Assembly: GCF_000583655.1 (NCBI RefSeq)
Contig: NZ_BAKI01000013.1
Location: 1-52,054, forward strand
Length of the DNA: 52,054 nt
Direction: 5' to 3'
From: Lentilactobacillus farraginis DSM 18382 = JCM 14108
Lineage (GTDB): Bacteria; Bacillota; Bacilli; Lactobacillales; Lactobacillaceae
Of this stretch, positions 27,598 to 37,429 are shown in pieces. The stretch's first letter is position 1. Each line of letters starts with the position of its first letter. The position numbers were made by a program, and so were the translations under genes. The notes below the pieces were generated by a model. That model had not been told where the DNA came from. It worked only from the letters and a program-made list of their open reading frames with translations, and ran no database searches.

Positions 27598-27864
27598 GTG
27601 TGGTTTGGTGGATTTAAAAGAGCAGATACAAAATCTGAATATGATCAGCGCTTATTGGATTTGATTAACCGCCTTAAAGAGGAATGGGATCACGCTGCCC
27701 AAACGCAAAATGCTGTGGCTGACAGTGACATTGAAATGGCGCAGGAAACAGCTTTGGCAAAACAAAAATTCTTCTTTATTTACAAAGAGGCCCGACTTAG
27801 GCACATTAAAAATGATCATATTCAAGCATCGGTGATCAGTTATGATCACGATGATTTTCAATGA
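27598..27864 (+). CDS. yaaL: DUF2508 family protein, YaaL-like
   Basis: An 88-residue acidic, mostly helical protein without membrane segments. The family occurs downstream of recR in Firmicutes and has no established function. GTG 27598 has GTGGAGGCG upstream. The identification rests on position and on the LLDLINRLKEEWDHAAQ and FFFIYKEARLRHIK stretches. Confidence 0.85.
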   Translation: MWFGGFKRADTKSEYDQRLLDLINRLKEEWDHAAQTQNAVADSDIEMAQETALAKQKFFFIYKEARLRHIKNDHIQASVISYDHDDFQ

Positions 27865-27885
27865 TGAAAATGAGTGATCCAGTTT

Positions 27886-27973
27886 GAGTGATTCTTGATA
27901 AATGTTCGTCGTTTCTGAGACCGGGGTGTTTAAGATTCCAAGCGACATTTAAAAATGAATCACTCTTTTATTT
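27886..27973 (+). terminator. Two-tier structured terminator after yaaL
   Basis: GAGTGATTC (27886-27894) pairs with GAATCACTC (27957-27965), followed by TTTTATTTT. The 62-base apical part holds a second stem, AAATGT (27900-27905) with ACATTT (27945-27950), and an unpaired centre. The terminal hairpin is unusually long, so a small RNA or leader-like role is possible. Confidence 0.6.
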
Positions 27974-27981
27974 TGGTGTCA

Positions 27982-28010
27982 TGGACAGGGTAAATAACAT
28001 ACAGTACAAT
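27982..28010 (+). promoter_or_regulatory. Promoter of the tmk operon
   Basis: TGGACA (27982-27987), 17 bases, TACAAT (28005-28010), 30 bases before tmk. Confidence 0.65.
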
Positions 28011-28039
28011 TAACCTAAATATAGAATTGAGGGAAAATT

Positions 28040-28693
28040 TTGGTTGGTAAATTGATAACTTTTGAAGGCTCTGACGGTGCTGGTAAAACTTCGGTCATGA
28101 ATGAAGTTGTGCGCGATTTCCAACAACAACTGGGTGATCAAATGCTGGTAACCAGGGAGCCGGGTGGTAATAAGATTTCTGAGCAGATTCGACGGATTAT
28201 TTTGGATCGGGCAAATACTGAAATGGATTATCGAACGGAAGCTTTATTGTACGCGGCCGCCCGACGTCAGCACTTGGTAGAAACCATCTTACCCGCTTTG
28301 ACGGCCGGTAAATTAATCCTTTGTGATCGATACGTTGACAGTTCGGTTGCCTACCAAGGCGCCGGCCGGCAGATTGGGATGCAGGAAGTAGCTAAAATGA
28401 ACGAATTTGCGACGGAAAAGTTGTTACCGGATAGAACGATTTATTTTGATATCCCAGTTGAAGTCGGCTTGAAGCGGATTGCTCAGCATCGGGACGCAAA
28501 TCAAATCGATCGATTAGATGTTGAGACAACTGCTTTTCATCGCCGGGTCCATCAGGGCTATATGAAATTGATAGCGGCAAATCGGGATCGGTTCATCCGG
28601 ATTGATGCCACGCAGCCGATTGAGACAGTAGTTGAAAATACAAAAAAAGTTATCCGGCAAATAGCAGGCGAATTTTTTAACGAGGAGTCCTAG
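28040..28693 (+). CDS. tmk: Thymidylate kinase
   Basis: Phosphorylates dTMP to dTDP. A 217-residue P-loop kinase with FEGSDGAGKTS (residues 8-18), the DR(Y) substrate motif CDRYVDSSVAYQGAGR and a TREPGG loop. It starts at TTG 28040 behind TTGAGGG. It opens the run darA-holB-yabA-rsmI. Confidence 0.96.
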   Translation: MVGKLITFEGSDGAGKTSVMNEVVRDFQQQLGDQMLVTREPGGNKISEQIRRIILDRANTEMDYRTEALLYAAARRQHLVETILPALTAGKLILCDRYVDSSVAYQGAGRQIGMQEVAKMNEFATEKLLPDRTIYFDIPVEVGLKRIAQHRDANQIDRLDVETTAFHRRVHQGYMKLIAANRDRFIRIDATQPIETVVENTKKVIRQIAGEFFNEES

Positions 28694-28695
28694 AT

Positions 28696-29022
28696 ATGAA
28701 ATTAGTAATCGCAATTGTCCAAGATAAAGATGCAAATAAACTGCGTTCGGTTTTTGTTGCCCACGATATTGTGGCAACCCGTTTTTCAACGACTGGGAGT
28801 TTTTTAAGGGCCGGCAACACAACTTATCTGGTAGCGGTCGATGATGAGAAGGTGGACTTGACCCTTCAATTAATCAAAGAAACCTGCTCCGCACGTCAGC
28901 AGTTTATGACGCCACCGGTAAGCTTGAACGGTGATACGGCCGAACATACTTTTCCAATTGAAGTCCAAGTTGGCGGCGCAACGGTGATGGTTCTGCCAAT
29001 CGAACAATTTCATCAGTTTTAG
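28696..29022 (+). CDS. darA: PII-like c-di-AMP receptor (DarA/PstA, YaaQ family)
   Basis: A 108-residue PII-like protein that binds the second messenger cyclic di-AMP as a trimer. Conserved features are MKLVIAIVQDKDANKL, the T-loop segment RFSTTGSFLRAGNTT and the C-terminal VQVGGATVMVLPIEQFHQF. It starts two bases after the tmk stop. The downstream effect of DarA is unknown, but c-di-AMP controls potassium and osmolyte uptake; a KimA-like potassium permease gene is 11 kb away. Confidence 0.93.
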   Translation: MKLVIAIVQDKDANKLRSVFVAHDIVATRFSTTGSFLRAGNTTYLVAVDDEKVDLTLQLIKETCSARQQFMTPPVSLNGDTAEHTFPIEVQVGGATVMVLPIEQFHQF

Positions 29023-29037
29023 AGGGTTAAATAAGAG

Positions 29038-30048
29038 ATGGTTGAAAATGTTTTGAATGACGCGAAAACAAAACAGCCCAAGTTATTCACACAATTTATG
29101 CATGTTGTTGATCGAAACGAATTATCGCATGCCTATTTGTTTACTGGTGAGGACGGTGCGGGTCAGTTTGCAGTTGCAATGGGGATTGCGATGCGGCTCT
29201 TTTGTACAAACGTCCAGGATGGGATGCCGTGTGGTCAGTGTGCCGAATGTACCCGGATAATGAATCATGATCATCCGGATGTTGTTATCACGAAGCCGGA
29301 TGGTCTGAGCATTAAAGTTGATCAAATTCGACACGTTAAAAGTGAGTTTACCAAAAGTGCTATGGAAGGCTCCAAAAAGATTTTTATAATTTCGGCTGCC
29401 GATAAAATGACGACCGGTGCCGCCAACAGCTTATTAAAATTCATTGAGGAGCCTACCGGAAATGTGGTCAGCTTCTTGATTAGCCAAAATCGGAATCTGC
29501 TTTTACCAACCATCGTTTCACGAACACAGGTAGTGGAATTTCCTAGTCTGGACAAACACCAGATGATGGCGGAGCTGCGTCAATCCGGTGCGCTGCCTAG
29601 TCAGGTTAATTTGTTGATGGCCATGACAAACAGTTTGACTGAAGTTAAAAAGTGGTTGACGGATAATTGGTTTACGTCACTTCAGCAAGCAGTCTGCAAG
29701 TGGTTTGGTTATTTGGTGAAAGAAAATCCAATGGCGATGCCTTATATCCAAATGTCACTGATGCCGTTGATAACCAGCCGGGAGCGGCAACGGGTGGCGT
29801 TGAGCATGATGATTGATCTTTTTGATGAAGTCTTGGAATTAAAGTTTGATACGTTAACAAAGGATGCGATAAAGTTTCCGGAGATTGAAGCCGAAACTAA
29901 CCAGGCCGCTCAAAATTGGTCCAGTGATCAGTTGATGGCGATGCTGGATGAGTTGTTGAATACACACGGTAGTATGGCAGTGAATGTTAATTTTCAAAAC
30001 ATTATCGAGGCTGTCACATTGAAAATATTAACAATTATGAAGTCATAG
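29038..30048 (+). CDS. holB: DNA polymerase III subunit delta'
   Basis: Clamp-loader subunit, 336 residues. It has the degenerate P-loop LFTGEDGAGQF, the zinc module CGQCAECTRIMNHDHPD and the sensor region IFIISAADKMTTGAANSLLK. It partners with DnaX, encoded 4 kb upstream. ATG 29038 lies just after darA. Confidence 0.95.
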   Translation: MVENVLNDAKTKQPKLFTQFMHVVDRNELSHAYLFTGEDGAGQFAVAMGIAMRLFCTNVQDGMPCGQCAECTRIMNHDHPDVVITKPDGLSIKVDQIRHVKSEFTKSAMEGSKKIFIISAADKMTTGAANSLLKFIEEPTGNVVSFLISQNRNLLLPTIVSRTQVVEFPSLDKHQMMAELRQSGALPSQVNLLMAMTNSLTEVKKWLTDNWFTSLQQAVCKWFGYLVKENPMAMPYIQMSLMPLITSRERQRVALSMMIDLFDEVLELKFDTLTKDAIKFPEIEAETNQAAQNWSSDQLMAMLDELLNTHGSMAVNVNFQNIIEAVTLKILTIMKS

Positions 30049-30070
30049 GAATTTAAAGGGTGAGATACGA

Positions 30071-30403
30071 GTGGATAGTCAAAATTTATATGATGAACTT
30101 AAAGAGATGGATAGTCATTTGGGTGCAACGGCAGCAGAATTTTCTCACCTACACGAATCGTTAATTGAATTAATGGAAAAAAACGCAGAATTAGAAATTG
30201 AAAATCAGCACCTTAGAGACCGGATTAATCAAATTACTGAAAAGGCCGGTCATAATTCACCCGAGTTGTCCAAATCCCGGAAAAATCTTGAGAAATTGTA
30301 CAACGAAGGGTTCCACGTTTGCAGTTCATATTATGGTAAGCGGCGTGAGAATGGGGAAGACTGTATATTCTGCACAGAAATTATTTATGGTCGAAGGGAT
30401 TAA
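30071..30403 (+). CDS. yabA: DNA replication initiation control protein YabA
   Basis: A 110-residue protein that restrains re-initiation by binding DnaA and DnaN. An N-terminal coiled coil (about residues 5-60) is followed by a C-terminal zinc site with H82, C84, C98 and C101 (FHVCSSYYG, EDCIFC). It starts at GTG 30071 after GGGTGAG. The position between holB and rsmI is conserved. Confidence 0.95.
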   Translation: MDSQNLYDELKEMDSHLGATAAEFSHLHESLIELMEKNAELEIENQHLRDRINQITEKAGHNSPELSKSRKNLEKLYNEGFHVCSSYYGKRRENGEDCIFCTEIIYGRRD

Positions 30404-30410
30404 TAAATAA

Positions 30411-31292
30411 GTGATAACACAAAAAAGTTTTGACGAAAAAAATCAAGCTGGAAAGCTATATTTAGTACCAACACCGATAGGCAATTTGGGCGACATGACT
30501 TTTCGGGCCGTTAATGTCATGAAGCAGGTGGCCTTAATTGCGGCGGAAGATACGCGCAATACCCAAAAATTATTGAATCATTTTGATATTAAGACAAAAC
30601 AGATTAGTTTTCACGAGCATAATACGGCCCAACGGATTCCGGAATTGCTGGCAAAACTAAAGGCGGGCTTTTCAATTGCCCAGGTTAGTGATGCGGGAAT
30701 GCCGTCCATAAGTGATCCCGGTCATGAATTGGTAGTTGCCTGTATTCAAAATAACATTTCGGTTGTGCCGCTGCCGGGAGCTAATGCCGGGATAACGGCT
30801 CTGATTGCTTCCGGAGTGACACCACAGCCGTTTTACTTTTATGGTTTTCTATCAAGAAAGCCGAAAGAACAACGCGCTGAATTGGCGCAGTTAAAGAATC
30901 GGCCGGAAGCGTTGATTTTTTATGAGGCGCCGCATCGCCTGCTTAAAACCCTGAAGAATCTACAAACTGTTTTGGGTGGAAGCAGGTCTGCCGCGTTGTG
31001 CCGTGAATTAACTAAGAAGCATGAAGAATTTATTCGTGGCTCTCTTGATCGGTTGGCTGGTTGGGCAGCTGAAACGCCTATTCGTGGCGAATTTGTAATT
31101 ATTGTCAGCGGCAATGATCAACCAATGGTGCAAACCGCAACTGCCGATCCAATGGCCGGCCTTTCCCTGACACAGCAGGTTGATCGATATATTCAGGCTG
31201 GTTTGGCGGTGAATGACGCGATTAAAAAAGTTGCCAAAGCCCATCAGCTTCGTAAACAGGTTGTCTATAATGAATACCACCATTTGAATTAG
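30411..31292 (+). CDS. rsmI: 16S rRNA (cytidine-1402-2'-O)-methyltransferase
   Basis: A 293-residue tetrapyrrole-methylase-fold enzyme that modifies C1402 in the decoding centre. It shows LVPTPIGNLGDMTFRA (about residues 18-33), AAEDTRNTQKLL and QVSDAGMPSISDPG. GTG 30411 is 8 bases after yabA; the ribosome binding site is weak, which may reflect coupling. Confidence 0.94.
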   Translation: MITQKSFDEKNQAGKLYLVPTPIGNLGDMTFRAVNVMKQVALIAAEDTRNTQKLLNHFDIKTKQISFHEHNTAQRIPELLAKLKAGFSIAQVSDAGMPSISDPGHELVVACIQNNISVVPLPGANAGITALIASGVTPQPFYFYGFLSRKPKEQRAELAQLKNRPEALIFYEAPHRLLKTLKNLQTVLGGSRSAALCRELTKKHEEFIRGSLDRLAGWAAETPIRGEFVIIVSGNDQPMVQTATADPMAGLSLTQQVDRYIQAGLAVNDAIKKVAKAHQLRKQVVYNEYHHLN

Positions 31293-31340
31293 TTAAGCAA
31301 TAAATCAAGTAGAAACTATGATTAGAAAGAAGAAGTGCCA

Positions 31341-32120
31341 ATGCCTGCAAAGCAATATAGTGAGAACCACACCGTCCCCTATTATGAAGGGGATGTTACT
31401 TACAGAATGACGATGTCCATGTTAATCAATGTTTTAATGTTGTGTTCCGATCACCAGAATGCCAAATTGGGAGTCGCCCAGCAGGATTTGATCGATCGTT
31501 ATGGTCTTGGGTGGGTCGTGACCCAATATTCGATTAAAATTAAACGGTTGCCACGGGTTGATGATACTATCAAAGTCACTACCCGGGGAACTTCTTACAA
31601 TCGTTTTTTCGCTTACCGGGAGTTTTGGATGCATGATGAACAGGGAAATGAATTAGTCAAAGTGGATAGTATTTGGGTGCTGATGGATGAGAAAGCCCGA
31701 AAAATCCGTGAAATTCCCGAATCGATTATTGAACCCTACCAATCCGAAAAGGTCAGACGGGTTCCCCGCTTGCCGAGGCCCGATCGAATTGCTGAGGACG
31801 CCGAATCGATTTCTAAAAAGTACCAGGTTAGGGCCAGTGACATTGATTTTAACGGTCACGTTAATAATGCCCATTACTTGGAATGGATGACCGATGCCCT
31901 ATCACTTAAATTTTTAATTTCCCATACGCCTGTTCAAATTGATATTCGCTTCGAAAATGAGGTGAAATACGGTAGTTGGGTGATGAGCACCGTACTTGTT
32001 GATTCTGAGGATAATGATAAAATTAAAACTGTTCATGAAATTATTTCTAATGATACACTTTCATGCAGTGCAACATTCTTATGGCAGAAAAATGATGTAA
32101 AGGGTAATGAAGATAAATGA
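31341..32120 (+). CDS. Acyl-ACP thioesterase
   Basis: A 259-residue double hot-dog protein of the bacterial FatA/FatB-like family (Acyl-ACP_TE), which releases fatty acids from acyl carrier protein. Recognisable are ENHTVPYYEGDVTYRMTMSM at the N-terminus, GLGWVVTQYSIKIKRLPR and the second domain SDIDFNGHVNNAHYLEWMTD with the conserved N-x-H-x-N. ATG 31341 is preferred over GTG 31335. Its stop overlaps the tsaB start (ATGA), so expression is coupled to the t6A genes, though no functional link is known. Confidence 0.92.
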   Translation: MPAKQYSENHTVPYYEGDVTYRMTMSMLINVLMLCSDHQNAKLGVAQQDLIDRYGLGWVVTQYSIKIKRLPRVDDTIKVTTRGTSYNRFFAYREFWMHDEQGNELVKVDSIWVLMDEKARKIREIPESIIEPYQSEKVRRVPRLPRPDRIAEDAESISKKYQVRASDIDFNGHVNNAHYLEWMTDALSLKFLISHTPVQIDIRFENEVKYGSWVMSTVLVDSEDNDKIKTVHEIISNDTLSCSATFLWQKNDVKGNEDK

Positions 32121-32839
32121 AAATTTTAGCAATTGATACATCCAACCAGCCGCTATCCGTTGCCGTAACGGCTGATGACAGTTTACTGGCTGAAACGACC
32201 CTAACGACTCATCGGAAACACGCGGAATTCTTAATGCCGGTGATTGAAGACTTGGTCGGCAAAGCTGGTCTAACCCCGAAAGATTTGGATCGGATTGTGG
32301 TAGCTTCGGGCCCGGGCTCCTATACCGGCATTCGAATGGCAACTACCGTTGCGAAAACGCTGGCAGCAACGCTGGATATTGAGTTGGTAACAGTTTCAAG
32401 TTTATTGGCATTGGCGCTCAATATTACAAAGCCAGCCGGCTTGATCAATCCCATTTTTAATGCTCGAAACCAAAATCTGTTTACTGGTCTTTACCAAATC
32501 AAAAATGGTGAACCAACACCGGTTATTGCTGATCAGCACACGAATATCACTGATTGGCTGGCTGATATTGCCGATATTGATCAGCAAATTACAATTGTCG
32601 GGGAAACGGCACCATTTGAGGCCGCTTTTTCGCAGCAATTCGGTGATCGTTTAATGGTGGCCGATAAGCTGGCGGCAATTCCTGACGCAGCCAAAATCGG
32701 TTTATACGGTGCCAAATTAACACCGGTTCAAGATGTTGATTCGGTTGTTCCTAGATATTTGCGGTTAACCAAAGCTGAAGCAGATTGGAGAAAAGAGCAT
32801 CCCAATGAGGATACACGTCATTATGTGGAAAAAATTTAA
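32117..32839 (+). CDS. tsaB: tRNA threonylcarbamoyladenosine biosynthesis protein TsaB
   Basis: A 240-residue protein of the ASKHA fold, starting MKILAIDTSNQPLSVAVT, with the family signature GPGSYTGIRMATTVAKTL (about residues 65-82). It forms a complex with TsaD and TsaE that makes t6A37 in ANN-decoding tRNAs. Overlaps the thioesterase gene by 4 bases and rimI by a few bases. Confidence 0.95.
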   Translation: MKILAIDTSNQPLSVAVTADDSLLAETTLTTHRKHAEFLMPVIEDLVGKAGLTPKDLDRIVVASGPGSYTGIRMATTVAKTLAATLDIELVTVSSLLALALNITKPAGLINPIFNARNQNLFTGLYQIKNGEPTPVIADQHTNITDWLADIADIDQQITIVGETAPFEAAFSQQFGDRLMVADKLAAIPDAAKIGLYGAKLTPVQDVDSVVPRYLRLTKAEADWRKEHPNEDTRHYVEKI

Positions 32840-33398
32840 AGAGTGGTTTCGACAAAATTTTTATAATAAACAAGTTCAGCTTCGGGAAAGGTATTTGGAC
32901 ATTAAGAATCATGATGTCAAAATAAATGGCACCAGTTATTTTTTAGCGAAAGCGATGATTCCGGATATTCCCGAGATTTTGGGAATTGAACGGGCCGTAT
33001 ATGGTGGTCAGACACCTTGGGATGAACGGGCCTTTCGAACCGAATTGATGCGCAAGAGCGACCGATTGTATCTGGTTTTAAGACGAAACGATTGGCTGGT
33101 TGCCTTTATTGGCTGTTCATTGAACGATCACACGAGAGATTGTCATATTACCAACGTTGCAGTCGCCCCCAATTTTCAAAATCATGGGTTGGGGTATTTT
33201 TTAGTGAACACAATTATCAAAAAGGCTCGGCAGCTAAAATATGATAAAGTCACGCTGGAAGTCCGGGTAAGCAATGATCGTGCCCAAAAACTTTATCGGG
33301 ATATCGGTTTTGTGGACAACGGTTATAAGAAAGATTATTATTTTAATGATCGCGAAGACGCTTTGAATATGGTACTTGATATTACCAAAGTTGGTTAA
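32823..33398 (+). CDS. rimI: Ribosomal protein alanine N-acetyltransferase, RimI family
   Basis: A 191-residue GNAT acetyltransferase. The acetyl-CoA site is [20 protein letters not shown] and the C-terminal motif is [15 protein letters not shown]. The basic N-terminal extension ([15 protein letters not shown]) makes it about 40 residues longer than the E. coli protein. ATG 32823 is likelier than ATG 32805. It lies between tsaB and tsaD, the usual order. Confidence 0.92.
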   Translation: MWKKFKEWFRQNFYNKQVQLRERYLDIKNHDVKINGTSYFLAKAMIPDIPEILGIERAVYGGQTPWDERAFRTELMRKSDRLYLVLRRNDWLVAFIGCSLNDHTRDCHITNVAVAPNFQNHGLGYFLVNTIIKKARQLKYDKVTLEVRVSNDRAQKLYRDIGFVDNGYKKDYYFNDREDALNMVLDITKVG

Positions 33399-33421
33399 TT
33401 AACTTAAGAAGGGTGAATTTT

Positions 33422-34456
33422 TTGGCAAGAAATCTGATTCTTTCATTTGAAACAAGCTGTGATGAGACATCTGTCGCGGTTATTGAAAACGGAGATACAA
33501 TTCTTTCGAATATTGTTGCAACCCAAATAAAAAGCCATCAACGGTTTGGCGGCGTGGTGCCTGAAGTTGCCAGTCGTCATCATATTGAACAGATTACTGG
33601 TTGTATTGAAGACGCGTTGGCTCGTGCAAACGTTACGTATGATGACTTGTCAGCAGTTGCTGTAACCTATGGACCGGGCTTGGTCGGTGCGCTTTTAATT
33701 GGTGTTACGGCGGCCAAGGCAGTTGCTTGGGCGCATCAGCTGCCGCTGATCCCCGTGAATCATTTGGCGGGGCATATTTATGCTGCAAGATTAGTCGAAC
33801 CAATTGAATTTCCGGCAATGGCACTGGTCGTTTCCGGTGGACATACCGAACTGGTTTATATGCCGGTAGAAAATCGATTTGAAATTATTGGCGAAACCCG
33901 CGATGACGCAGCGGGAGAAGCTTATGATAAAATCGGTCGGGTGCTGGGGATTAATTATCCGGCCGGCAAGCAGGTTGATGAGATGGCTCATCAGGGTCGA
34001 GACACGTTTCATTTCCCACGGGCAATGGATCAAGACGCCAATTTTGATTTCAGTTTTAGCGGCCTGAAAAGTGCCTTTATTAATACGGTTCATCACGCCG
34101 ATCAAATTCATGAGACTTTAAATAAAAATGATCTGGCTGCCAGTTTTCAACAGGCAGTGGTTGACGTATTGGCGGATAAGACCGTCCGGGCGTTGCATGA
34201 ATATCCGGTTAAGCAGTTAATTGTGGGTGGTGGCGTCGCTGCCAACAAGGGGCTTCGAGAACGACTTGGAAAGGAATTACAGGCCTTCCCCCAAACAACT
34301 TTGGAGCTGGTGCCATTATCACTGTGTGGTGATAACGCGGCTATGATTGGTGCAGCTGGAGAAATGCTGTATCGCCATCAGGTCTTTACCGATGCAACGT
34401 TAAACGCTGATCCGGGATTGGAATTTGATTGGCTTGGCGATTCGCCGGTGAAGTAA
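33422..34456 (+). CDS. tsaD: tRNA N6-adenosine threonylcarbamoyltransferase TsaD
   Basis: Catalytic subunit of the t6A complex, 344 residues, beginning [20 protein letters not shown]. It has the metal-binding histidines of NHLAGHIYA, the [12 protein letters not shown] loop and [17 protein letters not shown] 33422 is preferred because AGAAGGGTGA ends 6 bases before it; GTG 33413 overlaps that site. A strong terminator follows. Confidence 0.96.
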   Translation: MARNLILSFETSCDETSVAVIENGDTILSNIVATQIKSHQRFGGVVPEVASRHHIEQITGCIEDALARANVTYDDLSAVAVTYGPGLVGALLIGVTAAKAVAWAHQLPLIPVNHLAGHIYAARLVEPIEFPAMALVVSGGHTELVYMPVENRFEIIGETRDDAAGEAYDKIGRVLGINYPAGKQVDEMAHQGRDTFHFPRAMDQDANFDFSFSGLKSAFINTVHHADQIHETLNKNDLAASFQQAVVDVLADKTVRALHEYPVKQLIVGGGVAANKGLRERLGKELQAFPQTTLELVPLSLCGDNAAMIGAAGEMLYRHQVFTDATLNADPGLEFDWLGDSPVK

Positions 34457-34496
34457 TTAAGACGACTTCACATACTGATAATAAATGTTTAATAGT

Positions 34497-34536
34497 AACG
34501 GGGCTGGACAAAATTACTTTTGTCCAGCCCCGTTTT
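34497..34536. terminator. Bidirectional terminator between tsaD and the ABC-F gene
   Basis: A perfect 17-bp stem, AACGGGGCTGGACAAAA (34497-34513) with 34518-34534, and loop TTAC, then TT. It separates convergent genes and belongs to the GACAAAATTACTTTTGTC terminator family of this window. Confidence 0.9.
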
Positions 34537-34605
34537 ACTTAATCATGATTATTACCAAGTGGAAAGGTGTACCGAAAGAAAACTTCCTGCTGCTCTTTAC
34601 TATCG

Positions 34606-36547
34606 CTATTCCAGTTCTTCGAGTTCAAGGCTTTTTTCTTCCCACTTATTTTCAAGCTGTTCGATTTTTTGATTAAGTTCTTCGAGTTTACTTTGGAGTT
34701 CGGTTGATTTTTTTAAATCGTTAAAAACGTCGGGTTGAGTCATTTGGGTCTCAACTGCCGTTTTAGCATTGGAAAGTTGATCCAACTGGTTTTCTAAATC
34801 GTGGACTTCCCGGCTTAATTTACGGGCTTCTTTTTGAGCCTGCTTATTGATCTCGTAATTTTTCTTGTCGGTAGTTGGGCTTGGATGATTACTTGGCTGG
34901 TCAAGTCCCATTTTTTCACGTTCGTGTTCCTTAATTGCCAGCTGTTCGGCCTTTTTATCAACGTAATAGTCATAATCACCGAGATAGAGGGTTGTGCCGG
35001 CTTTGGAAAGTTCAACAACCGATGAGGCCACCTTATTAATAAAATAACGATCGTGGGAAACAAATAAAATAGTGCCGTCAAAATCATTGAGGGCATTTTC
35101 CAAGACTTCCCGGCTGTCAATATCCAAGTGATTGTCGGTTCATCGAGAACTAAGAAATTATTGTGTTGCATGGCCAATTTTGTCAACAGGAGTCGGGCTT
35201 TTTCACCCCCGGACAAATCATGGACCATTTTGGCAACGTCATCACCGGAAAATAGGAAGCTGCCCAGAATGCTCCTGATATCGCCTTCAGGAGTTGTGGG
35301 ATGATCGTCCCATACTTCATTTAGAACTGTCTTGGAAGCATGTAGAGAGGCCTGTTCCTGGTCGTAGTACCCGGTATCAACGCCGGTGCCGAATTGAGCC
35401 GTTCCCTTTAAAAAAGGAATGATGCCCAAAATGCTTTTAAGTAGGGTTGATTTACCGACACCGTTTGGACCGACAATGGCAATTGCCTGATTGCGTTTGA
35501 CATCCAAATTAATAGGTTCGGAAAGCACTTTGGTATAGCCAACCGCCGCATCACTGACTTTTAGAACGTTATTGCCGCTTTTGGATTTTGGAACAAACCT
35601 AAAACGAACGTTTTTACCGCCGGTGGTTGGTTTTTCGAGCCGATTCATTTTTTCGAGTTGCTTGCGGCGAGCCTGCGCTTGTTTGGTTGTAGATGCCCGA
35701 ACGATGTTTTTATCAACAAAGGTTTGCAGTTTAGCAATTTCTGCCTGTTGTTTTTCATAAGCTTTCCAACGCAAAGACAGCTCTTGGTCTCTTTTTTGCG
35801 TGTACTGCGTGTAATTACCGGTGTAATGCCGCAAGGTGCCATTAGCCAATTCATATACTTCGTTGACAATTCGATCAAGGAAATATCGATCATGGGAAAT
35901 AATCAATAAAGCGCCGCTGTAATTTTGGATGTAGCCTTCCAGCCAGGTAATGGTTTCAACATCCAAATGGTTGGTCGGCTCGTCCAGAATCAGCAATTCA
36001 GGCTTTTCGAGCAGCAATTTGGCAAGGGCGAGTTGCGTTTTTTGGCCGCCGGACAATTCGTTAATTGGTTTGGCATATTGATCTTTATCAAAACCAAATC
36101 CGTGAAGCACACCCCGAATTTCGGCATCATAGCCGTAGCCGTTATGCTGTTCAAAATCGGCCCGAATATGATCGTAAGTTGCTGAAATCTGTTGAAAAGT
36201 CTCGGAGTTGGGATCTAAAGTACTCATCTGCATTTCTAATTCGTGAATTTGGTGTTCCTGTTTTTTAAGACCGGCAAAAACCGAGGCCATTTCTTCGTAA
36301 ATTTCTTTGTCGGAGTTTAGACCGGTATCCTGTGCAAGGTAACCGATTGTGAGATTCTTTTTAGTTGTAATTTGGCCGCCATCAATAGGCTGTTGGCGAT
36401 AATCATTTTGACGAGGGTTGATTTGCCGGCGCCATTTCTACCCACTAAAGCGATTCGACTTTTTTCCTGGATGGCTAAACTTACTTTTGAAAATATATTA
36501 ATGCCGTTAAATCTTTTGGTTAAATCTTGGGCTTGTAAAATTATCAA
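34606..36547 (-). CDS. ydiF: ABC-F type ribosomal/translation ATPase, YdiF-like (two one-base frameshifts as sequenced)
   Basis: About 647 residues with two ABC domains and no membrane part; ABC-F proteins act on ribosomes. Domain 1 has Walker A VGRNGAGKST, signature ELSGGQKTQLALAKLL and LILDEPTNHLD; domain 2 has VGPNGVGKST, DLSGGEKARLLL and LVLDEPTNHLDID. The C-terminus is a charged coiled coil. Two breaks: near 36397 one extra G on the coding strand restores MIIGQQPIDGGQITTKKN; near 35134 one extra C restores DEPTNHLDIDSREVLENAL. TTG 36547 with AGGTGG 8 bases upstream is the likely start (GTG 36559 alternative). tsaD-ydiF-rex-groESL matches the Bacillus order. Confidence 0.92.
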
Positions 36548-36689
36548 TGATTCGGCCACCTTTCTGTTATCATTTTATTTTATCACATCCCAAACGTTCA
36601 AATCCTTAACATTAAAACGATTGGTAGATGATTTTGATTGGTTGGCTGTGAAAGTTTTAAATGATTTTAATGCGAATATTTGAAATCCA

Positions 36690-36718
36690 TTTCACAAGGT
36701 GCGATGTTATGTTAGAAT
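36690..36718 (+). promoter_or_regulatory. Promoter of rex
   Basis: TTTCAC (36690-36695), 17 bases, TAGAAT (36713-36718) with TGT before it (extended -10). ATTTCACAA (36689-36697) resembles one half of a Rex operator; the other half (ATTTGAAAT, 36678-36686) is degenerate and two bases too far, so autoregulation is only possible. Confidence 0.45.
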
Positions 36719-36787
36719 ATAAAGTAAAGAGGGATTCACAAAGTAATCGATTATCAAAAATTAATGAAAACTGGGAGGGAATTTTTC

Positions 36788-37420
36788 GTGACAGCTGAAA
36801 ATATTCCACGTGCGACCGCGAAACGGTTGCCAATTTATTATCGATATTTAAATATACTTCATGATACAGGTAAGCGTCGGATCTCTTCGACTGAATTGGC
36901 CGAAGCGGTTCAAGTAGATTCCGCTACAATTCGGCGGGACTTTTCATACTTCGGTGCTTTGGGCAAACGGGGGTATGGATATGACGTTGACAGTTTGCTG
37001 TCATTTTTCAAACAGATTTTAAATCAGGAACATTTAACTAATGTGGCCCTGATTGGTGTTGGTAATCTGGGACATGCGCTGCTCAATTTTAACTTTCACA
37101 AAGATGGCAATGTCAGAATATCAGCGGCTTTCGACACTGATGACGCGATTATCAACAAAATTGAGGATGGTGTTCCGGTTTATCCAATTCAGGAACTGGC
37201 TCATCAACTGCAGGAACAACAAATTCAAGTCATTATTTTAACAGTGCCGTCCAGTGCCGCGCAATCGGTTACAGATGACGCGGTTGCCGGGGGCGTGAAA
37301 GGAATCTTGAATTTTACGCCGATTCGGCTTTCTGTTCCCGATGATGTGTTGGTTCAAAATGTTGATTTGACAAATGAACTACAAACATTAATCTACTTTA
37401 TTGAAAATTTTGGTAAATAA
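36788..37420 (+). CDS. rex: Redox-sensing transcriptional repressor Rex
   Basis: A 210-residue repressor that senses the NADH/NAD+ ratio and controls fermentation genes. The N-terminal winged helix ([20 protein letters not shown], then [16 protein letters not shown]) is followed by a Rossmann domain ([16 protein letters not shown], about residues 79-94). GTG 36788 is preferred because GGGAGGG is 8 bases upstream. The ldhD and lrgAB genes in this window are plausible targets, but no convincing operator was seen there. Confidence 0.95.
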   Translation: MTAENIPRATAKRLPIYYRYLNILHDTGKRRISSTELAEAVQVDSATIRRDFSYFGALGKRGYGYDVDSLLSFFKQILNQEHLTNVALIGVGNLGHALLNFNFHKDGNVRISAAFDTDDAIINKIEDGVPVYPIQELAHQLQEQQIQVIILTVPSSAAQSVTDDAVAGGVKGILNFTPIRLSVPDDVLVQNVDLTNELQTLIYFIENFGK

Positions 37421-37429
37421 TTAACCAAT

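Noticed and set aside
34485..34676. 63-codon frame after tsaD
   Set aside because: It is the translation of the terminator hairpin and antisense of the ABC-F gene end.
36678..36697. Rex operator upstream of rex
   Set aside because: Only one half (ATTTCACAA) fits; the other half has two mismatches and the spacing is two bases too long.
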